Under the pieces are notes generated by a model. The model did not search any database, was not told the DNA's origin, and saw only the letters and a program-made list of their open reading frames with translations. A DNA stretch of 64,000 bases. It comes from Phoronis australis. Its lineage: Eukaryota > Phoronida > Phoronidae. A program made the translations under genes and the position numbers. Positions within the stretch are counted from its first letter, which is position 1, and every line of letters begins with the position of its first letter. Location: NCBI GenBank assembly GCA_002633005.1, contig NMRA01000017.1, positions 540,199 through 604,198 of the forward strand. The letters run 5' to 3'. Below, one piece after another: positions 51,001-63,000 of the stretch.

Positions 51001-54000
51001 AATGAAACTGTTGAGCACCCCTAGAAAGATACCAGTTGCTTTGCTCTGTCTGCACATATCATTGCTTTGCCTTGTTCTAATGTTGTTATATTGTGTTTAT
51101 TATTAATTAGATAACAGCTATTTTTTAATTGGTTTATTGTCATTAAGAAATGGAATCTGAGGCCTGGCAAAGTTATTTGTGCAGTTTTCAAACTGATGAT
51201 TTCAACTCAAGATCGTACGAGCAAAATATTGGATTAAATCGGACTACAAGGCGAGAACATGCTGAGTGTATTGTACATGAGACTTAGTCACAGTGAGCAG
51301 CGTTAAATAAATGGAATCTTTAGGTTTCTTATTAGTTAGTCTCTGGGTCTGATTGATTTGTCTAGTACTTATTAAAAGGTTCTCTCAGTGTGTACAGTGC
51401 ACCTATTGACCACTGTAAGGTGAGGTGGTGATCAAGTATCGTCATAGAAACTAAACCTGACTCACACTGTGCTTTCTGTTAGCAAGCACCAGAAACATCT
51501 TTGTTGAATTGTGTAAAATTTTGCCTAGTATATTACCCTGTCATGAAATTTTTGTTTGTTTGACTGTTACGTGCTGCAAGCCACATTTTTCTGTCTGATC
51601 ATCATAAAATTAGCACACCACTGGTGTATCATCAACAACTCTGGCTCTATGTTTTTTGGTTAAAATTGGTTGACATTGTACGCAAGGGGATGGTGCGACA
51701 GCTATTTATATACTGTATAGTACATGTGTTTATGTATATTTATATGGTTGCATATTGTTGTCACTTTGCTTGCGCAGGTGTCCGTTCAATATCTCGAAAA
51801 CCAGTGATTGGATTTTCCTCTTTTCTATGTTTGGTCATTCCAAGTCCTGGAGTTTTGTACTTGCGAAGCTGTCTTGGTTTACCTTGACTGCACATCCCGT
51901 ACGAGAAATTTCAATAGGATTTCCAATAGGATATCCTAAAGGATTTGTGGTAAGAAATCCTGTTGGATCGTATAGGAAGTTCAATTAGATTTTGGCCCTA
52001 TAGGATTTCCTATTCCTATCAGGTTTTATAGGTATGCAATTGGGTTTCCTATTGGAGCCTATAGCATTTCCTGTAGGAATCAAATAGGATTTCCTATAGG
52101 ATCTTATAGGAATGAAATTCAATTACATTTTGACCCAATATTTTTATGGCAGGACTGTGTTGGTTTACAGAAGGTAAACCAACACAGACCTGTACAAGGT
52201 CATGTTGGTTTACATTCCACTATACGAGGCTATGTTTTCTTAATCATTTTTGTCTTCGTCGTTGTCTTCATTCAAGTGTTGCTCTCTGGAGCACTTTCAT
52301 TTTGATTTTGTTGCTCATAACTGAAAATAATTGTCATTAGTTTGAGTGATTGATAAGATAAACCAAGTGGCGGGGTGGTTTGAGTTGTAGAGTCTCGGTA
52401 GTAGACTCTGGTTCAAATCCTAGCCATACTGGCAACCAACTATTGAGCATTGTTCAAAGACACAGAATGTGATCTTGTGTTATGTTGCTTGTCCGCAGGT
52501 GCCAGTTATGATCAATTTAATGTAGTTTACAGAAGTGGCAAGGTGTTCAATTTCAGAAGAGTAATTCCTAACTCAGCAGCAACTTTGAATTTAATGTTTG
52601 TAGTGGACAACTGAAATTTGTAATACACTGGTGTCGGAATTTTCGAATAATAATGTGGTTTATTGAATATGTGTCTTACATAAATCATTTTTCATTATTT
52701 TGATTCCCATTTTCTTTACCTGCATCATATTCTCGGTAACTCTGTCATCTTTTTGACCAATAGTAACAATGCATTTAGCTCTCCTCTTTCCTAGAGGTAG
52801 AAAAATGCAGTGCATGACGGACCTACTTCTCAAATTTTCAGGCACTTTTCAGTTGATTGAAGAGGGAAGAACAACACATTGTTCATCCACCACTGATATT
52901 TGCCTGTTTTGATTTGTTGTCTAAATTGCAACTCAAAATACAATTTATAATACAATTTTCCTACAATACAGTAATGCATTACACGATAACCAGGACATGA
53001 GATAGTACAGTGTCATGTGTAGAAGCAGGACAAGTGCTTGATATATGTGTTGCATTGTGGGTAAATACCTTAGGATGCGAGTGGTGCTGTGCTATGTCAG
53101 GACGGGCCTATTGCCAAAATGCTCATTTTCACTTTTTCGAAGCTGCTCATTAAAGAAACTACTGTTGGTTATTCTTCAGTTTATTGCATGAAAGTAATTT
53201 AGAAAATAGTTTGCATTCTATTTATTGAGGGGATGACTACCTCATTTACAAGCAGATAAATGTCGGATTACATTAGGTTCTGTGTTTAGAGAAATTTGAC
53301 ATGAAACAAATCTTATTCACCACGGTATAGTCTGCTAAGTAGTTGAAACGGAAGGATTACCATGTGTTAGCGATTTAGAGGATTTTGTGTACGTTTGTAG
53401 AGAAATTCAGCAAAAGTAAAATTCCCTTCTCTGAATGTTGATAAGTAGGCGAAGGTTCAGTACGTTCTGTATCAGTGCAGTAATGTGTTTCCCATGAAAT
53501 AAGTTTTAAATTAATTGACAGTGATTTGCCATCTCTAAAGTGGAAACCATACATTTGAAGGGTTATCTTTACTGCACTACAAATCACCATTAGTCTCAGG
53601 TTCATTTTAAAGTGTGCTGGTGTTTGTCTTATTAAATGTGCATGCTGTATTTAGTGAGGTGCCAATCTTGTGAATCTATTTGATCGCTCTTCAAACACAG
53701 TCTGACTTGAGGAAATCACGGTCTTAGTTCGATTTGCAAATTAATTTGTGCTTTACTCATTGAAACTTCAAGATGCACTTAACCATTTGTGATGTTATGT
53801 AAATTTACAGATTCCGCGTTGTCTTGGAGATAATATTTTTGATATGATCGTAATTAATGTTCCCCTGTTGTGTATGTACTATCCACAGAACAAGAGGAAG
53901 TGCTGTCAACGGTTCTGCAAAAGGCCCGCACCTTAGTGCTAAGTTCAATTCCATTAAGCAAACACAATGTGTTTATTTAATCTTTGTGATTTCATTTTAC

Positions 54001-57000
54001 TTTACATAGGTATTATTTTGCTATATTGGTATGTTTCTAAATATCAATCTTTATAAAATGCCTAGTTTTAGAAATGCTGTGTTAATAATAGTAATAATAA
54101 TAATACGATTAATAATAATAGTACCAATAAAGCACGTTATGTACACTAACTTGTGAAAGTATGATAATTGTGCATGTTTTTCTTAATGCCAGGCGGTCTA
54201 TGATTTTAGAACTGTTTTCTGGGTAGTGACACGCAACAGCAATTTCCTGTGATAGTGTTTTTAACAGGATACCAAATCCTGTATTAGCTTGATCAGAAAT
54301 TTCAGTACTTAAGCCTCATGCCCATTTACACAATTATATGGAAATGCATATGAATTACGGATTAAAATGTTGGCCACCTGCCCCTTCTTAGAAAATTGAG
54401 AATTAATTTTGTTAGTCTGGTAAACTACAGGTTAGCACAACCACACACACGCACACACATCAAGCAGACATGAATTCTTGGATGCAAGTTTTTTAGTGTG
54501 ATTTTTCTGTCGAGTGATTTTAATGCCGCAAGAAATTGAATCCAGACTTTCAGATTCCTGTTTTTTTTTAAAATTATGCTTGAAAGCTATTTTTAATATT
54601 AAATAGGTCTCTGCAGGATTATTTACTTATAAAGAGGCTGCAGTTCTAGCAACCAGAACCTAATCTCAGAATGCAGACAACACGGTACTTCGTCTTGAAA
54701 TTTAAATAAATCACACTGTTTGATTTGAGAGTAAATTTGTAAGTTTACTCAAAGCGTGACATGCATTTAGTCAAATTTTGAGTGCAGTTTGAAGTACGGA
54801 GATAAGATGCTTGGTCCTGTTTTGTATTTCCAGCCTGAGTGCCATGCGAAGAAACGAGAGGGCCAGAATGAACTGTTTCAAGTTGTTCTGGTACGACATG
54901 GCGGTACGTTGTATTGGTTAATGCGATTGTCAGGAAAGTAGTACGTACAATCAAAATACTTCAGTTTGGGTCATCCAGGACAAATTTTGCTTTTTCTTGT
55001 TCAGAAACGTTGAACATTGGGTAGTTGGAGATCATGGATGAATCACGAACGTGTAAGGCATTTATCCAACTTTTTGATGTACATGTTAGTCATTGCAAAG
55101 TGTTTTTTTATTTTGCAATGACACTTAGTAAAAAATGTAAAGTGTCCTGACTGAAACTATAGAATAAATGTCCATGTTGTGTTGTTTAGAATGACAAAAT
55201 TCAGCAGTTGAGGAGTCATATCCATCAGAGCCGGTAGAAGTTAGAAATGAAAGCAATTCAAGCATTTCTTGAATTCACCTAGTATTCTGCTTGTTTTTTT
55301 ACAAAAATTCCGCATTTTGATATTCTAACTAGCCAGTACACATGCAAAGCAAGGAGTAAGAAGGCAAGTAACCCACTGGAACTGAAATTGCTAATCCTCA
55401 ATACCTTCAGGAGATGAAAGAAAGATCTTACAAACTCCATGCTTAATGCTTCATTTGAGTTTGAAGGGCACATCATGCCTTACTTGACTGTCAAAAACAC
55501 AGAAAATTACCAGGCGCGACGTCAGAACGAATAGACTTGTGGTTCACTGGGCCAGGGTATTGTCACTGATTTTTAATGTGGAAATTATTGAATGGATTTT
55601 ATATTAATCTATTCAAATCATTTAATATTGCCTATTTTTGTTTTCAGCACAAGCAAATACAGATGAGGCATAAGATAAAGGAGGTGCCGATATTGAATAA
55701 GTACATAAAGCACATTGAAGGTGAGTTGTTTATAGGCTGTTCAGTGCAGATGTCTATATTGAATAAGTACATACGGTAAAGCACATTGAAGGTGAGTTGT
55801 TTATAGGCTGTTCAGTGCAGATGTCTATATTGAATAAGTACATACGGTAAAGCACATTGAAGGTGAGTTGTTTATAGGCTGTTTAGTGCAGATGTCTATA
55901 TTGAATAAGTACATAAAGCACATTGAAGGTGAGTTGTTTATAGGCTGTTCAGTGCAGATGTCTATATTGAATAAGTACATAAAGCACATTGAAGGTGAGT
56001 TGTTTACAGGCTTTTCAGTGCAGATGTTTATATTGAATAAGTACATAAAGCACATTGAAGGTGAGTTGTTTACAGGCTGTTCAGTGCAGATGTCTATATT
56101 GAATAAGTACATAAAGCACATTGAAGGTGAGTTGTTTATAGGCTGTTCAGTGCAGATGTCTATATTGAATAAGTACATAAAGCACATTGAAGTTGAGTTG
56201 TTTATGGGCTGTTCAGTGCAGGTGTCTATATTGAATAAGTACATACGGTAAAGCACATTGAAGGTGAATTGTTTGGACTCAGTGCATATGTGTACATCAA
56301 GTAATATATAAAACACATTGAAGTTGAGTGTTTCATAAACTGTTCAGTGCGAATGTCTACATAGAACAGGTAATATAATTATAAAACACACTGAAAATGG
56401 GTGTTTTTAAACTGTTCAGTGCAGATATCGGATTGAACATATATATAAAACACATTGTGAGTGTTTTGTAGACTGTTCAGTGCAGATAGTGGCCAGTTAG
56501 CCGAGCATGAGTGCTGACCCTGACATTAGTCCAGTAAATGTTTCTCACTTCAGGTTTTTTATCATTTTGGTGGCACCGTTCTTTGTATTTTATATACCAT
56601 TGCACAGGTTTCTTTGGCACTTCGGTGACATCGTTCTTTGTCTTCCTTCGCTGGGTGATGGTGCTCAACTTTTGGCTCTCCTTCCTATGGATCATATTTG
56701 TCATGTTGCCCATGATCATTACGTACAACTACAGAAAGTCAACCAAGGTGTTCCACATTCGTAACCTCGTCGACGGCCAGGTAAGATGGCTGCCATGCAC
56801 TCCCTTGAGGCAGAGCCATGTAGAGTACATTGCAGGTCATGTTGCTGCCAGTCCCATCTGCTCATGACAAGCCACTGCTGCCCCCTGTTGGGTGCATTCT
56901 TTGGCCGGCTGGTTAGACAGGTGTCATGCATCTAACTGATGTTTTTTATTGTGGAATGTAACTTAGTTTTTGAATGCCTTTTTGGTCAAATTGGCCTCTT

Positions 57001-60000
57001 GCTATAAATAAATTTTGACCGTTTTAGCCGAAGTCTATTAAAATAAAGTTCGTGAATGTAGCAATTATAGTCAACATTAGAAACTCACCATTTCACGATA
57101 CTACTGTACTTTAATTTGTACAAAAACTGCTGTCATTATCAATTCTTGTTTTCATGGCACTGATAATTTATCATTTTCACATTGAAACGTTTAGATCTTC
57201 AAGCCTTAACCAATTTTTATGCACCCACATATTTATATGTGGACGCATTATGCCGTCATCTCCTTCCGTCCGTCTGTCTGGGCGGCGTCCGTCCAGCGTC
57301 CGCTGCTTTATCTCCAAAACCCTTTTACATACGTTCATGAAATTTGGCACATATGTTCCATTCATGAATGGGACGGCATGTGCGAACTTTCGGACGGATG
57401 CGACTACCGGTGTGCCCCCTAGTGGCAATTTTAGTTTTTACGCTTACCTTTGTTTGTATCTTCAAAAGTCCTGAACGGATTTTCATGAAATTTGGTATGT
57501 AGGCACCTATTAGTGAGATGACGCTATCCTCCCGTTTTCAGATGGATTCGACATAGTTTGCGCCACCTAGTGGCCATTTTTAGTGTTTTCGAGTCTGTTT
57601 TTGTGCGTCCACCCCTCTATCAACCAAACCGCTCAAAGGANNNNNNNNNNNNNNNNNNNNNNNNNNNNNNNNNNNNNNNNNNNNNNNNNNNNNNNNNNNN
57701 NNNNNNNNNNNNNNNNNNNNNNNNNNNNNNNNNNNNNNNNNNNNNNNNNNNNNNNNNNNNNNNNNNNNNNNNNNNNNNNNNNNNNNNNNNNNNNNNNNNN
57801 NNNNNNNNNNNNNNNNNNNTTACTGTTTTTGAGTCTGTTTTTTGGCGTCCACCCCTCTGTCAACCAAACCGCTATAAGTATGATTGTGAAAATTGGCATG
57901 TATGTTCTTACTATGAAGAGGACGGTTGACGCTGAATTTCCCATGACTTTGATTACTGTGGCGCCTCCTAGTGGCAGTTTTTTTCGCGCCCATGGCTGTA
58001 TCTCCCAAACAGTTTGCAGGATCTTTACTAAATTTAACAAGTGTATTCATGTGATATTGTCAACGGACGATGACTCTGACTACCGGTATGCCTCTAGTGG
58101 CAATTTTAGTATAATTTTACATTGACCTCTGTATTTTCATAGGTCTTCAGGTGTATACTTTGTGTTACTTCGTGAATATGAAGGAAAAGTTCCTAGTAAA
58201 AATTTGTTTCTGGCATTCTAATGCTGTGCTAATCTCGTATGTCGGTAAATTTGTTTTTAACTCTATGTTTCTGTGGTGCTTTATGCTACTGATGTATAGG
58301 ATTTGCTTGTATTATGAAGATCACTCACATTTTGCCCCTAGCCTATTGAGGAGACAATGACCAAACCTTTCCATTTTGCAAAGTACAACATACTACATAT
58401 ATGCCCTCTGCTGGCCACTTAATGGTACCAATAAACAACCCTAGAAGGATACCGTATATGGTGCAATTGTGGGCGCATTTCAACGCTCTGCGTTGCTCTT
58501 GTATTGAGTTTGCCCAATCACCTAATAATATTGTTGCTGTTCTTTTTTGTGGTTATGTTGTGTTTCATGCTTAAATTCGTTATTGTTTCAGTTTTAATCG
58601 AGTTTGGACAACACTGTTCCCCGACGCAGGTCACTTTGGAGGACCCTATCACTTCGTAGGAATTACTATATCCACAATTTCTAGGTACCTCGCGCACACC
58701 GCAGTTTTGAATAAAGTAACGTCCAAGTGGTCTTGGTGAAAACCTAGAAGGAAATAAACCAAGAATATACAAAGCCTTGGATTTTTAAAATTAGACAAAA
58801 ATTTTTGTGCTCTGAAATTTCATGGATTTTTTAAAAGGGATTTGAACTGTAATTCATGACCTTTTCGTTCAATGGTAACAGATCAGTGAGGAGAGAAGTG
58901 ATGCTATGGTGGCAGTAGAGGACATGATTAGTGCTATATGTCCTATGGTGGCAGTAGAGGACATGATTAGTGCTATATGTCCTATGGTGGCAGTAGAGGA
59001 CATGATTAGTGCTATATGTCCTATGGTGGCAGTAGAGGACATGATTAGTGCTATATGTCCTACATTTGCCACCGTTATTCTCTAAATGTTGAGAGAACAG
59101 ACTCTTCAGGAATTATAGTTGAATGAAAAATTTGGTTAGCCCATTGAAATCACTGGTCCTGGTGTAGAAAATTTCGAGATGACTGGGACGTGAACCCGGG
59201 TTGCACGAGCGACAGTCAAGCATCTAAACCATTCGGTCAAGAGGTAATTGCCACTTGGCAAGCGGCATAGAGAGGCTTTATCTGACTGTACGTGTCGTGA
59301 CAACCGGAAGTCATGCTTCACAACACTGGTATCACAGTTATGCAGAAATGTTTTTCATGCACCTACTCATACTATGTAGTATTTATATGCGCTACACTGA
59401 TACACTGGAACTGCAGTGAGACGCGGTCTCGAAGCTAGTTTACAACATAACAGTGAAACAACATATTTTATGGTAATAAGTAATCATACAATGCATACTA
59501 ACGTGTAGAGAGAATACACAATAAGTTGCTCTGTAAAGATTGGTGACAATATGCCATAGGTGCGGGCTGAGACTAGATCCACCCTACTCATACTGTTTTG
59601 TATTTTTTTACCTTTTGTTGAACAGACGTAGCATCACTGCTTCACCATGGAATAGATCTACTGGACATCATTTGATTATTAAAGCGATTATCCAGATACA
59701 GTTGATGACTTATAACCATGCAATTTGCTGGATATTTCCGCATGTCAAACTCTATCATTTTTCATTTTATTCAGTGAGATTATTAGGTCTAGTCAAAACA
59801 GCTAACGAAAACAATTTTGCACGCCTATTAGTAGCTGCTATGCAAGAGGTTCGTCTTGAACGCAAAACAGACATGTCAAGTTTTTTTGGTTAATTGTAAT
59901 CATGTTCTCTGCAACATGTTATTAAGGTTGTTTAGTTCTCAATAGTCAAACACACTTTGACAATCGCGTCATCGCAGTTAATAATGTGGGGCAAATCCGG

Positions 60001-63000
60001 AGCTGAACCGTAAAAACTTGTTTATGTCTCAACTTACGTGACACGAATGACCTTCAAAATCTCGTCTCAAACCTTTTGCACAAACAGGTGGCCAGGATAC
60101 ACACACAATTATTCGAAAGCCTCTGACATTATTCAGAGTGGCAACACTTGCCACAACTATACATGTACCAGTACAGTATGTTAGTCTACAAACCAGCCAA
60201 TAGATGGCCTACCGTTGCACTACTGCAATGTCTTTGCAGGATGCTGTTGAAGACTCGTGGTTGTTCTTTGGTGGTTACTCTAACGACCTGAAAGGTTATC
60301 ACATGGATGTTGCTTATATCACCATTATACTCATCACCTACTTTGGATCTCTCTTCCTCATATTCAGAAGGTAAAGGCACCTCGTCTATTGGATGCTGCA
60401 TACACAGTTCAAGACCAGTTGTTCAAATGCTGCCAACCTGTCGAAAGTTTACTTGGTTATTGTGTGTGTGCGTGTGTGTGTAGCTGTCTATATGACCATT
60501 AGCTTTCCCTTCTTCTATTGTCTCCTTATATTCAGGATGTAGTAGATATAAGGCTGTATGTGACCATTGTCTTCACTGCCTTCTTGTGCTTAGTTATATT
60601 CCAAATGTATACACAAGGCTGTTTGAGAGCATGAATCAAGAATCTTCATTGAGCTAAATTTAGGTTACCCAGATTTTGCCAAAATGTAATATCTTGTCTA
60701 GTTTTTATATAGTTTTGCTATTGTCACCTAAAACCATGATTATTTTTGCCTTGGAATACTTGATGTTTTTGAATATGGTCTAAAGGTGAATAGTTTTTGT
60801 GAATGAAAGAATTTAATTCTTCTTTATTTCCCTTATTATTTTTATTATTATTATTATAATGATCATTATTATTATTATTATTTGTTTATTGTGTTTTGTA
60901 TTTCAGCATAGCTTCGGCCATACAGTTTGAAGGTGACCTCAAGCAAAGTTTTAGGTTCAGTTTGATGGTGTTTACCTATTGGGACTATTCGCTGACTCAT
61001 CCAAAAGGTGTTGCTGATCTCAGCATGGGAATCGCCATGGCAATGAGGGTCTGTTGAACTACGGAACTAACATGTTATTATTCACCCGTCTTTGTTTATG
61101 TGGTGTCATGTTGTCGCCATCTTCTCTGCGTGTGCGTTCGTCTGCTCAATAGTCAATAACCCCTAGTAGGATCTTAATGAAATTTGACACATTTGGACAA
61201 CACTGGGGCAGTGCCTTGCACTTTTCAATGTGCCGTGATCCCTAGGACCTGAGGAGCATTTTGGTTTGGACAAGGGACTTTTTCAGTTCTCTTGAGGGAG
61301 AAGAGCAGTTCTATCTGAATAAGAGCCGATTGATGGATTTTGGTGAAAGTTGACGTAGATGTTCTGGCAGTAATACGCTCACTAGACACTTGTCGATTTT
61401 TGGCCTGATTCAACTTATGTTGTACCTCCTAGTTGCCATTTTTTCTTGTTGTCTTGTTGTCTAGTCAGCTAGATATTTCAAAAACTCGGGAAGTCAGTAT
61501 TAAATGAGTGAATAACATTTCCGGGTAATATCTAGAGAAACAATTGATAGATTTCAATGGAAGTTGTAACAGTGATATTTACAGTGTAATAGCAATCTGC
61601 CGTTTCTGGTCCATTTTCAGTTGAATTTGACTACTGCAGTGGTTTCAACATGGCATCTACCCATTTGAGCAGACTTCCATACCACCAATGTCCCTTTGTG
61701 TCTCCCAAATTTCATTTATCTGTGTGTAAAACGTAGGATCTGTCAGTTTTTTGGTTGCCTGGTCATGTGTCATTCTTCTTTGTTGAAAATGCAGAAAACT
61801 GTTCATTGCTTTATAGACTTTTTTATTTGCTGTTAGTTTAAATGATGAGGTGCCAACACTTTTTTGTCAAGTCTTACTATTGCAGCTCCCTCTTGTGGTC
61901 CAATTGTTGTCTCCTTGTACCATACATTAAACTGATAAGCTCTCCTAGAAGCACAGTGTTTTTGATGCACTGTGAGTGCATATCAATGCTTTGTGTTGCT
62001 CTTGTTTAAATTACATATAGATGTTAGAATTGTTCAAAAGTTGCCTGAGGTAGCAAAGTTTTGTATGTGAGAGCGTACTGCAGTTTGGGCATTTCATCTG
62101 TAAAATTTTTGTTGATCATTGCTTTGTTTTTGCTTGCTAGGATGGTATGTCGGAGATGCAGATTCAAGAAAAGTACAAGAGTCGTACGCGTGAGGAAATG
62201 TATCGGCAGTATGGAGTACGAGCGCTGGCCTGGGTCATTACGCTGTAATTGTAGCTTAAAGTTTATTTCAACTGTAAAATAATTTAGAATAGAAATATTA
62301 CCAGTGTTTGATGTGAGGGATTCCGCTGCTGTAACAGTCGGCCATCCGTGTTAAACGGTCAACCATCCCTGTCAAATTGTCAGTAATCCATGTCACATGG
62401 TCGCCATCCCTGTCACATGGTTGGCTATCCCTGTCAAACAGTCAACCAACCTTGTTAAACGGTCGGCCATCCCTGTCAAATGGTAGGCCATCCGTGGCAA
62501 GCGGTCGGCCTACCCTGTCGTACGGTCGGCGATCCCTATCAAATAGTGCCAACTCTGTTAAACGGCCGGCTTTCCATGCCAAATGACCAGCTATCCCTGT
62601 CAAACAGTCAGCCAGCCCTGTCAAACGGTCATCCATCCTGTCAATCTGTCACCCATCCATGTCAAACGGTCAACCAATCCTGTCAACATTGAGGGCCTTT
62701 AGGCACATTTCTTGTGTCGATGCTATAAGTGATCTTTTTGGAGTTGGAATCATTTTCTGTCTTTTGAGATAAAGATGTTACTACAAGTACTTTGTCCTAA
62801 ACTGGAAACTAGCTTAAGCTTTTCATTAGATTTGGTGTTTGACCAACATCGAAAATTTTCCTAGTGATGACGGAATCGGCGAACTTATCGCATTTAGCTC
62901 AGTCTGTGATTTTAACATAGAAGTTTTAAGTATCAGTAATTTTTAAAACGAGTCGAGCAGATACTGGATAAAAATAATTGATGAATTATTGTTGTTGAAT

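Noticed and set aside
53889-53950. Candidate TMC exon after a CCACAG acceptor (frame reading QEEVLSTVLQKARTL)
   Set aside because: The attractive frame needs phase 1 entry, but exon 4 ends in phase 2, and there is no usable donor. The exon at 54834-54903 solves the phase exactly and fits the family better.
55825-56316. 163- and 127-codon frames on both strands across the exon-6 array
   Set aside because: They exist only because the repeat period of 66 is a multiple of three; they are translations of the minisatellite.
57558-58125. Frames of 123-180 codons around the N run
   Set aside because: They are open only because N codons are not stops.
59540-59893. 117-codon frame ending RLERKTDMSSFFG, with a PIP-box-like tail
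   Set aside because: No recognisable domain, no splice role (exons 7 and 8 join without it), and the short motif is easily met by chance.
62336-62690. CRISPR-like array
   Set aside because: Head-to-tail 21-bp units with no unique spacers, inside a eukaryotic intron.
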